Source of the DNA: Sphaerosporella brunnea
Lineage: Eukaryota > Ascomycota > Pezizomycetes > Pezizales > Pyronemataceae
Direction: 5' to 3'
Assembly (NCBI GenBank): GCA_008704415.1
Contig: VXIS01000188.1
Span: 27,770 to 91,769, forward strand
DNA length: 64,000 nucleotides
Shown: piece by piece, positions 24,321 to 35,075 of the stretch
Position numbering within the stretch: the stretch's first letter is position 1
Layout of the letters: each line of letters starts with the position of its first letter
Position numbers and translations under genes: made by a program
The notes under the pieces: model-generated
Told to the model about the DNA's origin: nothing
Databases searched by the model: none
What the model saw: only the letters and a program-made list of their open reading frames with translations

Positions 24321-25464
24321 AAAAACGCATCGTCCCGGCGCCCCGGCTCGTCTGGGCCCCCCGCGGGCCTTAACGTTTTGCGCTGTGAGGCGCTGATGAT
24401 GGTGATGGCGATGGTGACCATGGAGAACGGGCGTTGAGGTTGAGCGTCGGAAGCCGTGTTTCCACCGCATAATGGCGTTCAACAGTATCATGACAGCACC
24501 ATTGGTGTGGAAATATCGCCTTTTTGTTCTTTTCCAACCCCCCTCCCCCTCTTCGTGCTAAGGTACGTAGTGTCCTCGCAAACGACGCCGCTCGCGTTGC
24601 CGGGCTGGGCAAGCACAGGATACTGCATCCAACGGGAGAATCCCAACCGGCCCGTATCTCCAGAAACCGAGGCGCAGTGCGGCAGAGGCGCCGTTCAAAC
24701 GCGCGATCACCGCTTCAAAGTTTGCGACAGGTGGAAGGAGGAGCGGAGGGTCCTTTGGAAGGCGCAACGCAACGAAAGAGAAGCAGCAGAAGCGGTGGCC
24801 GGTAACCCCCGACCTCCTCCACTATGATCGATGATGGCTTTCCTGAGCACCGCCAAGGTTGGGGCGTGGCCTGGAAAGGGCGTTGTGGTCTATCTTTTCC
24901 GTAGTGCGAACACAGCTACGAGTCTCCTTGGTGCGCTTTTGTACCTACTGCCTTTTCCTTAGAAGGGCCGCAGTAGGCTTAGGCTTGAGGTGTAGCATAA
25001 TCTCTTCTCTCACATACTTCATGGGGCCTCGCTGGGACCGGAAACGCTTGTTGTGACCCATTTTCACGAGAAGATCCTTTGAAAAGGAATCAGCAGTTGC
25101 AAAGCATGTGATCGGGGAAAGGCGCTGTGGCTGACGCTGGAAAACATCCTGATTCCTCGGCAACACCGTGTTTTTGATCAAACCTGTTGAAGTTCTGCCA
25201 TGCTTTCTCCCTGCCTGACAAGCCCAATTCCCAGCGGCAATGCTTTTTCTGTCCGCAATTGGGTGATGGAACTTTACTACAAGCAGCGTGAAGAGTTATC
25301 AGTTTCTTTGCGAGACTATCCCTTTGGATACATTGGAGCTTTGACTTGTGTGGGCATCGTCTAACAAATAAACCCATTCTCGGAATAGTTGCTCATTGGA
25401 TGGACAACAATTTTCAAAAGACAATCACTGACCGCCGCGCCCCGCCTCAAAGTACGTACCTAGA

Positions 25465-25760
25465 TAGATATCATTGAAGCATGCGAAAAGTTTGAACCAC
25501 TGGGAGGCTGCTGGAATAATGAGGGATTGGAAGCTGCAGGGGGAGAGGGAATGATTTCGGGAGCTCTGTAGGATTGGGACGGCCGCGGCTCGCAGTAATT
25601 CTGTACCAAAAAATTTCATTTTTCTACTACTGTACTACTGGTATCTCAGCCCGCCCGCCCGCCCGCCCGTCGGTTTCTGCAGCCCAAACCGCCCAACGGG
25701 CTGTCTTGGCAGCCTAAGCAGCCCAAACACCGCCAAACCGGCGGGCTGGCTGTTAGGAAC
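25465..25760 (+). repeat. Dispersed repeat shared with 57405-57670
   Basis: Both copies begin near ATATCATTGAAGCATG, share GGAATGATTT or GAAATGATTT in the middle, then a CTACTGGTA segment and a run of CCGCCCGCC, and finally ACGGGCTNNCNTGGCAGCC. Ends are approximate and the copies are diverged. Confidence 0.5.
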
Positions 25761-26165
25761 ACTGTGATTTGGTACAAGCGGGTGTGTGGGTGGGTATATG
25801 ATGAGCATCCATTGAAGTCGCTGTATGCAGCGACAAGCACAATTAGGATACATCCCCTTGAAAGTGTAAACAGATCATTGCTGTGTGCTGTAAAAGGCCC
25901 TGACGCCAACACGGCGTTAACTGCTGAATACCCTGTTTTGACACTTTTCAAGCGCGAAGGCTACTGCTAAAAATGGCTGTGATCACTGCAGTTTTGGCCG
26001 AAACCCAGACACACGGAAAGAGGCATGAATTCGGGCATTCTCGCTTGCCTGGAACGTCGCATAATATCGTCGCGATTGACAAACACGGTGTCCAACGCGA
26101 TAATGCTTTCCAAATAGAATCGATGTCTACACCCTCCCGCAAGCCTTGCAACAGCCCAGAAAGTA

Positions 26166-26839
26166 CCGTAAATCTCGTATATAAGGTACACCCCCATTTT
26201 GAGAATAGCGCCGGTTTCAGCCGTAAGCATGCAACATCACTCCGCCACTTCACAAGAGCGGGGAGAATGGATTTCAGCACAGTTGAGCAGTAACAGACAA
26301 CATATTATTTTGGTCTACACATATTTCCCAAAAATGAGCTCGATACCATCTGTTATGTCCGCGACTCACTCACGGGCGGCGATTCAACTGGCTCGGCAGG
26401 AGGCCCGGCGAGGGGAAATAGAAGAGGGCGGCCAAGAGGCCGTGCTGGCGATCAAGCAATAGGTAGCTCTTGATGCACTTTCACTCCTAGTTCTTTTCTA
26501 ACGCCTGAACGCTTGAAAAAACTTCGGTCACGGATGACGACTCGCTCATGGGCGGCGCGACTCGACTGGCTCGGCGCCACCTGCGGAAGTCATCAGACGA
26601 AGTGACAGGCTTGTAGGGGTCAAGCGAAATTATGTAGTGCAGGATCTCTTTCCTGCTTTGAGTGATACTGAGTTTGATGACGAAGATGGTGGGGTTTGGT
26701 TTTGTTTTAGGGACGAAGATTGAAGCGCAACTTGCTGGCACCCCAATCTGATATTGGACTAGTTCAAAATCGTTTAGCGCTGTTCGTGAAATCGCACTAG
26801 TCCCAAAATGGGGTGTACCTTGTATACGAGATTTTACGG
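26166..26839. mobile_element. MITE A: TA-flanked element with CCGTA termini
   Basis: A 674-bp segment bounded by terminal inverted repeats of about 39 bp. The left arm begins CCGTAAATCTCGTATATAAG and the inverted right arm begins CCGTAAAATCTCGTATACAA; both continue with GGTACACCCC. The dinucleotide TA flanks both ends (26164-26165, 26840-26841), as for Tc1/mariner-type insertions. No transposase frame is inside. The interior contains two similar GGGCGGCG...CTGGCTCGG segments (near 26375 and 26550) and a stretch shared with 62465-62620. Confidence 0.75.
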
Positions 26840-26885
26840 TATGTCATGGCCGCAAGCGGGCGAATACAATGCGATTAAAACAAAA
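26838..26885 (-). repeat. Dispersed repeat, copy 3, abutting MITE A
   Basis: Minus-strand copy of the repeat with a CCCGCTTGCGGCCATG core. It starts exactly at the TA that flanks the right end of MITE A. In the copy at 35865-35925 the equivalent position is also TA, which fits insertion of MITE A at that TA. Confidence 0.5.
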
Positions 26886-26955
26886 AAAAAAGGGAAACGG
26901 TACCAAAATTCCCCATTGCAATCAAAAAAATTGAGATGACAAAAAAAAAAAAAAA

Positions 26956-27498
26956 CGGCTATTATGCAGGATACCCCCCGCGAGGGGCGTATTTTGTGGA
27001 TTGACCCCACAAGTTTCTTATTATGCAGCATACCCCCCACTAAAATTATGTGGGGTTTTTTAAGCGAGCATATTGGAAACAAGGGATGTTGATTTTTTGA
27101 CCGAAAGAAGGAACTAACTACTGAGCAAGCAGAACGGCAGAAAACACAGCTACTTAAGATGAGTGCGGAGGCCGGCGGGCCTGATCCTCCGGTAGGAGCT
27201 TGAGCCAGACCGGCGGCGGAGCTTGAGCAAGACCACCGGCGAAAGTAAGACCACCGGTGAAGCCTGAGCAAGTCCGCCCCCGACCAGAAATGGAAACAAC
27301 CGACAGAGCACCCTATGGCTTTACCGAGTGATACACTATGATTCGGTGCACGCGCGCGCTCCGAATCATAGTGTATCACATATGCTCGCTTAAAAAAACC
27401 CCACATAATTTTAGTGGGGGGTATGCTGCATAATACGAAATTTGTAGGGTCAAAACACAAAATACGCCCCTCGAGGGGGGTATCCTGCATAATAGCCG
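26956..27498. mobile_element. Inverted-repeat element B
   Basis: A 543-bp element with near-perfect terminal inverted repeats of about 117 bp (26956-27072 and 27380-27498), starting CGGCTATTATGCAGG. Each arm holds two related sub-repeats (TATTATGCAGGATACC and TATTATGCAGCATACC) about 55 bp apart. It is inserted in an A-rich tract: A runs flank both ends. No transposase frame is present, so it is a MITE or fold-back type element. Confidence 0.8.
27328..27379. repeat. Perfect 19-bp hairpin inside element B
   Basis: GTGATACACTATGATTCGG (27328-27346) and its exact reverse complement (27361-27379) enclose a 14-nt loop that is mostly alternating CG. It abuts the right arm of element B. Confidence 0.9.
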
Positions 27499-27546
27499 AA
27501 AAAAAAAAAAAGAAAAAAAAAAACTCGCGAAAGATGTACTAGGGTA

Positions 27547-27982
27547 TGGTGCAGGCGGCTTGTAGCCGACAGTTCGGCAGGCCCTTGGTGAGAGTCGGCT
27601 CAGCGGGGAACACGACCACCACAAACAACGAAAGCAGATGCACGGTTGTGATAGTATCCTGAAGTTTGATGCGCTCTAAAAGGCTATCACAATAGTTTTT
27701 GGATAAGGAAAAAAACCGGAACGTTTTTCAAAAAAAGAGCGATCTCGCTTAACTCCGTCGTGAAATGCTCGAACCAGCTGCCAAAATGCGATCTTTTTTG
27801 AAAAACGCTCCAATTTTTTTCCTTATCCAAAAACTATTGTGATAGCCTTTTAGAGCGCATCAAACTTGAGGATACCATCACAACTGTTCATCTGTTTTCA
27901 TTGTTTGTGGTGGTCGTGTTCCCCGCTGAGCCGACTCTCACCAAGGGCCTGCCAAACTGTCGGTTACAAGCCACCTGCACCA
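27547..27982. mobile_element. Inverted-repeat element C (near-perfect palindrome)
   Basis: A 436-bp fold-back element. The arms, about 200 bp each, are near-complete inverted copies starting TGGTGCAGGCGGCTTG, with only about 40 bp of unique centre (about 27746-27787). TA flanks both ends (27545-27546, 27983-27984). Open frames in the two arms translate to the same peptide in opposite directions and are by-products. No transposase is encoded. Confidence 0.8.
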
Positions 27983-27984
27983 TA

Positions 27985-28342
27985 CGAGGGTAATTACACA
28001 CAAACACTTGCAAAGAGCGCCCGACTTCTTTCCTCCATACAACCACACAATGCCAAGACCTTTGTCGTTCACGAAGAAGTCGGTATTTTTTCTTCAAAAC
28101 ACTCAAAAAGGCTCTAGGGAGGCCTACGATGCCACCCCCAGCTTCACAAAGTTCTAGCAGCAACCGTAGTGGCGTTGCCAGTTGCTGTTTGTTCGGGGAG
28201 CACCCGACTTATAGCTACACCCGAGTACACATAAAAATAAAAATCTGATATTCCATAACCCGATAACCAAAATCCTGTTCTGAGGCCGTGAAGAGCGAAA
28301 AAAAAAAAAAAAAAAAAAAAAAAACTAACTGTGGAACTGCTG
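27985..28342. other. Intergenic, A27 tract next to the BTB gene
   Basis: No coding region. An A27 run at 28298-28324 is a T27 run on the coding strand of the BTB gene, starting 18 nt after its stop codon. Confidence 0.6.
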
Positions 28343-30174
28343 TCAGTACGCTGCGGTACGATCAGGGATATCGAAAAGATTAACCCACGTTGAGATCTTT
28401 CCGCCACTGGATGGAAAGTCGGAGAGTTGCAGTCCTTCGATGGATGCGATGCAAGTATCAGTTCTGAGCTTGAGCTTCGGAACCCAGGAACAATTTGCGT
28501 GACTAAGGGAGCCTGGGCGGCAGAGTAGATCAAGAGCCGTCTTTGAAGGAACAGACGTCTTTGTCGGCATTGACGGCAAGTAAAGATCCGGTATTTGGTT
28601 GATGAGAGCGGATATCGACTCCAGACTCTTGCCCCACGTTTCGTCCTCGCGCAGACAATACTTGGCGTCAGATTGAACCAGGTGCCCAAAGAGAAGTGCG
28701 TCACACTCTTTCGCGTTGTCCTTGATTTTGCAGATTTGCTTAGTATCTTCGCCCAGGGTTTGGCTCCATTCTGCTTGAATGCTTTCAACGTGGCGTCGAA
28801 TTTTGTCGCGCGCCTCTTTCCGCTTCTCGGTGGGTTTGTCTGGATTCGTCAGTGTGGATTCTAAGAATCGCCACAAGGTACTGTCTACAAACCAATTAGA
28901 GTATAAGGCGTGAACGGGGAAAGCACACTTGAAATTGCGGTATGAAAACTCTCATTCTGATAATTCCAAGGCCCGGTGAGAATTATGCTCTGAGAGGCTT
29001 TAGTGAAGAGATCCGCATAGCCAAAAACGTATGAAACCAATAACCAGTCTTCGTAGCCACGAGAGGCGACTTTTGTTTTGTACGGGTCCAAATATTTATC
29101 GATGGTTTGTTTCAAAGCCCCATGGAACTCATATTTGTCACAAATTGCCGCCACTCGAACTAAAACGCCAAAATCGAGGGTTTGGGGTACCAGGTCATGG
29201 CGGTGATGGAGGAGCTGGAGTATAAACCCGAACGCCTGACCATTGTCCTCAAGAGAGATCACCGCTGGAGAGCTTCCCAATACGTTGGCCCGTCGAACAG
29301 CGGCAGCTTCTTTGTATGGAGAAGCTCGCCCAAACATCTTGAGAAAGACCCTGCTGGTCATGCAGAGAACGTGTGAGCTGACTAGATAGCTGATGGACGG
29401 GTAGAAGAAGGACTTAAACGTCAGAACCAAGTCGCCATCCTTCATTAGTTCTTGGAGTTCGCCAAGTCCATTAGGGCGCGGTCGTACGTAGAGTCCGATC
29501 CCAGGCGAGTTAGCCGAATGCCAAAACTTTTGGTGTTCGAGAAGCCTTTCGCGGGTCCCGAGGGGTCTGTTGCATTTGGTGCACCGGAAAATCTGCGAAT
29601 CCCACTCTTCCAGCCACGCATCGCTTAGCAAGGCTTCCCGCAGTTTTTTTGTTGTCGCCCCGAGTAGATCGTTGCTCTTGCGTGACTCCGCGGTCAGCTG
29701 CTGGTTCTTCTCGCGCAGCTCCTGATTCTCCTCCCTCAGCTGCTGGTTCTTCTCGCGCAGCTCCTGATTCTCCTCCCTCGACTGCCGACTACTCTCGCTC
29801 TCCCGTGCCGTCTGCCCCCTCAGCTCCTGTATCTTCGCCTCGAGCAGCCGTAATTTCTCGGCATATTGTGCTTTCGTTGGCTCTTCGCCGCAATCGTGAG
29901 CTTCCTCTGCATCAGCACCGTCGATTTTGCCTACGCTAGGCGTTTCGTGGGCTTCTTCCGCCTGTGATCCACCGGTTTCATCGATTCTATGCGGTCCGTG
30001 GCTTTTGTCGGTAGTGTCTGCCAACTGCTCGGGCTTGTCGTGCTGCTGCTTCTCCTCGTCTGAGGCTGTAGCAGCCGGTTGATCGTGCATGCTCGCTGCG
30101 GCTGGCGTTTCCGAGATGGCTTCGACGAAGCTGTGTACACACTTGTTCCCGATCTCTGGGGTGGTTGTTTCCAT
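28343..30174 (-). CDS. Coiled-coil/C2H2/BTB protein (2 exons)
   Basis: Exon 1 is 30174-28929 and exon 2 is 28860-28343; the 68-nt intron has a CTAAT branch site. Total 1764 nt gives 587 residues. Residues 1-100 are acidic and low in complexity. Residues about 102-180 form a coiled coil containing an exact 14-residue tandem duplication, REENQELREKNQQL (133-146 and 147-160). A C2H2-type zinc finger follows (C198, C201, H214, H219). Residues about 246-355 are a BTB/POZ fold, with GDLVLTFKSFFYP, VSSHVLCMTSRVF, FGFILQLLHHRHD and LVRVAAICDKYE. The C-terminal 170 residues include a second helical region. Fungal BTB proteins of this layout are numerous and mostly uncharacterised; dimerisation or Cul3-adaptor roles are known for BTB domains elsewhere, but nothing here shows which applies. 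Confidence 0.85.
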
Positions 30175-31223
30175 GAGGTGTATGTGCGCAGTTGATGTTG
30201 AAAGCGAGCTGGTTGGAGCAGGTGGTGTTTGCAGGATGCTATTTCAAGCGGTAGATATAGGCGCGCGTTTAGATCCCAGTATCGCCTACCGGAGCAATCA
30301 CGATGCCCGTGCCGTGTCGGACTCCGAAGGTGTCTGTTCCGGGAGTGGGTTTGCGATCGTCGGCGGTATGTGGGCACAGTTTCGGCGACGGCAAACGTGT
30401 TGAATGAAAGGCAAGGAGATGGAAAGGCTTGGTTTGCAGGATGATAGATGCCTTGCGGGGCGGGGTAAATTGCTTCCTGAACCCGAGCCCCAGAGCTCCA
30501 GATGATTGGCCTGGGTATATATAGCACAGCGTGCATCTGTGTGTGCGGCATCTGTAGGTACGGGGCACAGCAGCGTGAACATCAAACGCGCGGAAAAAAA
30601 GATGACGATGTGAGTGGAAGATACTTGGCGCCAGCATTAATGCAAGTGCAGGAAGTGGCTGAAAACCTGTTCGAAGGAGACATTATCGAGGTGCAAATCA
30701 CCAAATCGAGAAAGCCTTGCCCTCCCGCAGTTTGTTGCCTCTAAATGCCGGCCCCAAGGAGTCCATAAATTTAGTTTCGTGGCACTGTTTGGCGTCGCCA
30801 GGCCCTCCCAACTGCCTTCCCGACGCGCCGCGCCGGCCGCAGCCATAGCCCGCCCCGGCTTTGGGTAGGGCTGCGTGTACCGAAGCCCTGGCAGTACGAA
30901 GGCCAATGTTCCGGACGAACCCCAATGGATACAGCCATGTACTTCACCATACACGAATCCTCTCCAAGATTCCATGTTTGCTCGGTCTTCACGTTTTGCT
31001 GGCTTTTTCTTTTCTTTTTGCTGACAGAATTCCACAAGTTGATTGTACCGTTCCGGAAGCGTGCATATGCGGGCGTTCTTATAGACGCCAGCCACCCTCC
31101 ACTCATCAATCAACCTCCAATTGCGGACAATCATTGCCAACCACGACCACTACCACTACCACTCACTACCTTCACCATCATCACCAAGTACTGCTCTTTC
31201 TTTTCACGCGTAGACTTGTTGCG
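30175..31223. other. Divergent promoter region between BTB and MYND genes
   Basis: The BTB gene (-) and the MYND gene (+) are transcribed away from this 1.05-kb stretch, so it must hold both promoters. A TATATATA-like segment lies at about 30514-30522 and a CCACTACCACTACC microsatellite at about 31145-31170, just before the MYND start. I see no further gene. Confidence 0.55.
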
Positions 31224-33142
31224 ATGGCTTCCGATACTCTCGCCAGTCCCGGTGCTGCAAACACGATTCTGGCATGCGCCAACACATCCACCCATTGCCC
31301 GAATGAGGCGAAACTCATTTGTTCCGGCTGTAATCTCATCAAAGTGCTCCGCCGCCGCCTCCCTTGCACCGTCAACTGCTAACGAGTTACAGTACTGCAG
31401 CAAAACCTGCCAACGCGCCCACTGGGCACTGCACAAGATTGTTTGCAGGTCTCCAATGGCCAAGGAGAACTGGGTTCCCACATGGGTCACAAGCAATAGG
31501 TTGCCAGCCTTCATTGTACCTGGTCCAGCTGTCGCATTTGGCGTCAACAGTTACCTCTGGGGCAACATGCCTTCTTTTGATCACATCAACTTGTTGAAGA
31601 ACGAAGGATGCGACTGGGGCAAGCCACTTGATCTTTGCTTCGCTGGTTAGTGCCAGGCCTGGTCGATTACTAACGTTGGAGCTGCCTCGCACCGGTACTG
31701 ATTGCTTTGGGCCCAGCTTCTGGAGACCTTCGCAACGTGATTGCATCGGTGAACAGTCTCCCGATCGGCTTCACCGAGCCGTGCAATATCGTCCTCAACG
31801 ACTGTGACCGGTCCGTCGTGCTTCGGAACCTCCTTTTGCTGTTCACATTCTCCTCTTTCCCGCCCAGCGAAGCAGCGGAGCTCGGCCTGCATCTGTGGTA
31901 CTCTGCAAAACTCACAGTGTCGGCGCAAACAAAGCTCAGGAAAACATTCCAGGACAAGCTCGAAAAGATACGGGTGCACCTCGAAAAAGCTCCGCACCTT
32001 CCGGACGAAAACCTCTTGTCGACGACTTTCTCGCTCGGAGAAAAAGCGAAAATGAACTGCGTCTTACCCAGGGAGTATTGGAAGCAGCTTTTCGAGATGT
32101 TGAACATGCGCATGAGTTCCGACCGAGCAACCCAAAACCGCCATTTTGTCACCATGAACGCTTCGAGGCTTGACTTTCGGGAGAGGCATCTGTGTATTCT
32201 TCGTCCCTGCTATCGCTTGTCAAAGCAGCAATACTACGAGGATGGGTTGTTGTTACCATTCGGTGCAGACCGTCGCGGATTCACCGAGCCGAACTTGTAA
32301 ATTCCTCTCGCAAACTGTCTAATAGCACGGCTGATATCTTTCTTAGCACCCTATTCGATGTCGAGACCGGGATGTGGATGCTGATGGACTCTGCCGATCC
32401 GTTCAACAGCTGGAATTACGCGGATGCCATGAAGTCTTCGGAGAAGCTTGGCCTTCCCAAGAACGATATCTTTGGCGCTCTATTCGTCCATGTGCTACCG
32501 CATTTGGAGGAATTCTCTCGACGACTACAGACCGGAGATCTCAAGTTCACTCTCCTTTCGGTCGATGCACGCAAGATGGAAAGCGCGCTCCTGGCCTCAG
32601 CAGCCAAGCACGGCATCAGGGCCTTTGACCGCATCGACGTCTCCAACATCGTGGATCGATGTTACGTCGGCGCGCATGACACGCTTGAACTGCTCGGCAG
32701 ATTGCTCAAGACTCGAACCGAAAATCCACATGCCTGCCTCATCTCGTTGTTCATGAACTATCACGAGGATCCAGAGACAGCTATGTTAGTTCGCAGTGAG
32801 GCCGATAAGGAAGCAGCAGCACGTGAGGCGATGAGGCTCATTGCCCCGGCTACTCCGCCACGCGGCCCTTTAGACCCCGTGTTCGTGAAGCTTATGGACT
32901 GGACGGATTACTTCCAGGACTGGGACAGGACCTGGGAAATCTACAGTAGGGCTCATTCAATCGATGCTGCCGCTGGCAGTACCGGAATGGTTCCGCGGAC
33001 CGTGCCAAAGGTTATTGCGAACACCCCGTACGCGATCAACAAGTCGGCTGGCAAGAGGAAGCTTCTGGAGCAGTTTCAGGCGTACGATATTGTGGGACTG
33101 AGGGGCCACGAGCGCTACATCGAGTGGGAACGAGCCAACTGA
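31224..33142 (+). CDS. MYND zinc-finger/DUF4470 protein (4 exons)
   Basis: Exons are 31224-31343, 31393-31645, 31717-32296 and 32347-33142. Total 1749 nt gives 582 residues, with all junctions GT...AG. The N-terminus is a MYND zinc finger, C18-C25-C33-C36-C42-C46-H54-C58, completed by splicing at K40/Y41 (YCSKTCQRAHWALHKIVC). After it comes a DUF4470-type segment (PLDLCFAASGDLRNVIASVNSLP, residues about 120-145; IVLNDCDRSVVLRN). The remaining 400 residues are the helical fungal region usually joined to it (EYWKQLFEMLN, FVHVLPHLEEF and others). MYND fingers bind proline-rich partners; the molecular role of DUF4470 proteins is not established. Intact and probably expressed. Confidence 0.88.
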
Positions 33143-33847
33143 GCAGACAGTGTTTTGTGTTTCGGCTTTGCCGTTCATAGGTAGCCGGCAATCGGAGTGA
33201 GATATTTTCTTTGCTTTTACTTTCACAGTAGTTTTTCGCGGCAAGTGAAATGAAGAAACCCCGATCCATTCACTGACAACCAGCGCCAAACTCGGCTCCA
33301 TCTTTAGCTAAACCACCGTCTGGAAACCACTTGTTATTCTGCAGACTTACAGCACAGCTGTCCGTCCGTGTTCACAACGTCAACTTGGACAATATCTTTA
33401 CTTCCGTCACGATGGAACCCTCGCGAGCCAACACCACAACTATTGTAGATATCGTTTGAGAGCGCGCCTGGAGGATCTGCCCTGGGCTGGGAGATCGCCC
33501 TGTAGTCCCCTCGGCTTCTCGCGTGGTTCCATTGGCGCCGTGGCCGTGGCACTGGAAGATACGACTCTTTAGGTGCCCCGAGCGGCCTAGGGCTACCGAG
33601 GATGGACCTGTTATTTTTTTTATATTTTTTTTGGTGGCCGTAGAACTATCCAGCCAGTGCTCCGGATCCTCTGCTAACTTGAGTAATTTCTTTTATATAA
33701 ACCCCCGCCTTTTCGCCTCAGCGCGCACCGCCTCTTCACCTCTCCTGTTCGCATCAAATCATCCAGGCAAGACCACAACCCAACGCCTTAAGACCGCTCC
33801 AACACTTCCCCCCGAAACAGAGCAAAAATAAAATAAAAAAATAATCC
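33143..33847. other. Intergenic; promoter of the coiled-coil gene
   Basis: No coding region seen. Contains the T-rich 3' flank of the MYND gene (about 33205-33240), a T/A-rich stretch at 33607-33630, and the promoter described separately at 33694-33700. Confidence 0.5.
33694..33700 (+). promoter_or_regulatory. TATA box candidate
   Basis: TATATAA 148 nt upstream of the ATG at 33848, followed by a C/T-rich leader. This is the clearest TATA-like element close to a start in the window. Confidence 0.5.
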
Positions 33848-34384
33848 ATGTACCAACCCAGCTCTAGTCACGCCAAAGCCACCCAGCCCACAGCGAAACG
33901 CAACGCTATCCACCAACTCGGATTACAGTGCGCCAAGTCCGAATGGCAGTTCTCGGAATTCCTGAAGGAGGAAATGAAGCCGCGGCTGACCATCCCGACT
34001 GAAGCGGCCCTCGAATATAACCCCATCCTGGTAACCAGAATGGTTCGTGAAATCGAGCGGTTGACGAGCGCACTGAAGAAAGCTGCGGGCATGCAGAAGA
34101 GGCAAACCGAAGCTTACGAAGAGCTCTTGGGAGCCGTGGATAGAGGGCACCAGGAGATGCAGTCCGAAGCCGACGAGTTGCTGGCGAAGAACCAGAAGCT
34201 CAGGAAGGACTTGAAAAAGACCACCGCCCTGTTGATCCGAAATGATGGGCCGCAACCAACCTTGTGGAGAGCCTTCATGGACGCCCTCGAGATACACGGC
34301 GAACCCGATGATGTATTAACAGATTGGATTGTGATGAGCGAGGGCGCGGAGCAAGAGGAAGGCGCGGAGCAAGAGGAAGAATAG
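33848..34384 (+). CDS. Orphan coiled-coil protein with acidic tail
   Basis: Intact single-exon frame of 178 residues starting at the first ATG after a TATA-like box. Residues about 60-130 are a charged coiled coil (MVREIERLTSALKKAAGM, EADELLAKNQKLRKDLKK). A short helical segment TLWRAFMDALEIHGEPDDVLTDWI follows (138-161), then an acidic tail made of an exact 18-bp tandem duplication (34343-34360 and 34361-34378), giving GAEQEE twice. I recognise no family. The coiled coil suggests self-association or a protein partner. The complete frame, promoter-like sequence and codon use support a real gene. Confidence 0.65.
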   Translation: MYQPSSSHAKATQPTAKRNAIHQLGLQCAKSEWQFSEFLKEEMKPRLTIPTEAALEYNPILVTRMVREIERLTSALKKAAGMQKRQTEAYEELLGAVDRGHQEMQSEADELLAKNQKLRKDLKKTTALLIRNDGPQPTLWRAFMDALEIHGEPDDVLTDWIVMSEGAEQEEGAEQEEE

Positions 34385-34759
34385 CGGAACGGTGTTCACC
34401 GGCTACACAGGGATGGAGAGCCGTTGTCATTTTGCCGGTGGAGGCTCAGCAGAGGGGGCGGGGGCGGGCTTTTGATTGGAGTCCGGTGGGTGAGTTCACC
34501 GAAAATCACTCGCATCTGGTATTTTTGATCAATGCGCAAAAGTGTGTAGATAAGAAATAGAGCCTTAAAACTGTGGTTTAACGTCAATCAAAATATATTT
34601 TTAAGTATACTTTTGTCATCGAAGGGGCTGGTGGCGTGGAGGAGGTGGTTGTCATGGTCTGTGATATTGATCTCTTTGTCCTCTAGACCTCGTGGGTGGA
34701 GGTGGCGGTCGTTTGCGGAGCTGTTTAAGGAGGACAAGGCCACCCCGCATTCTGCGGGA

Positions 34760-35075
34760 TACAAAGGTTGGGCAATCCGTGCCGGAAGAAGGTGATTCGT
34801 CATCGTCTGAAGAGGAGTCAGAGGGCGGGGAGTGACTTGGCCATGGCTTTTGTTTCTGGTGTTACAGGCATGCTTCTTTCCTTTGTTGCCTCTATTATAC
34901 TTTTCCTTGTTGGTGGGTAGGTGGCCGCAGTTGACCCATGAGATAGCATCAATAAGGGGGCGGACAGGATAAGGGTGGAGACGCAGGTAGGGGTCAGTCA
35001 TGATCGTTCGCGGTCAAATACAGACAACAAACTTGATTGCAAACAAACAAACCAACGACCATCGAAATCGCTACG
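34760..35075 (-). repeat. Degenerate duplicated gene segment, copy 2
   Basis: Matches 20690-20990. On the minus strand a frame MTDPYLRLHPYPVRPLIDAI (from 35001) and an overlapping frame with VGLFVCNQVCCLYLTANDHD show what the ancestral gene encoded. The two frames are separated by a frame change and a stop. Confidence 0.5.

Larger units (their letters stand above)
21721..26163. other. Gene-free region with decayed repeats
   Basis: No gene could be supported. A plus-strand frame from ATG 23322 (about 94 codons) and an alternative frame through 23660-23810 (with a GAVADAAVVAVGRRG segment) are faintly protein-like but have no recognisable motif and overlap each other. Repeat relics lie at 24199-24320 (shared with 16290-16423) and 25465-25760 (shared with 57405-57670). 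Confidence 0.4.

Noticed and set aside
27376..28117. Mirror-image frames with SPLSRLSPRAC in both orientations
   Set aside because: Both come from the two arms of palindrome C and cannot be evidence for a gene.
29649..29939. Plus-strand frame with repeated SSRAAPDSPPS
   Set aside because: Antisense of the coiled-coil duplication of the BTB gene.
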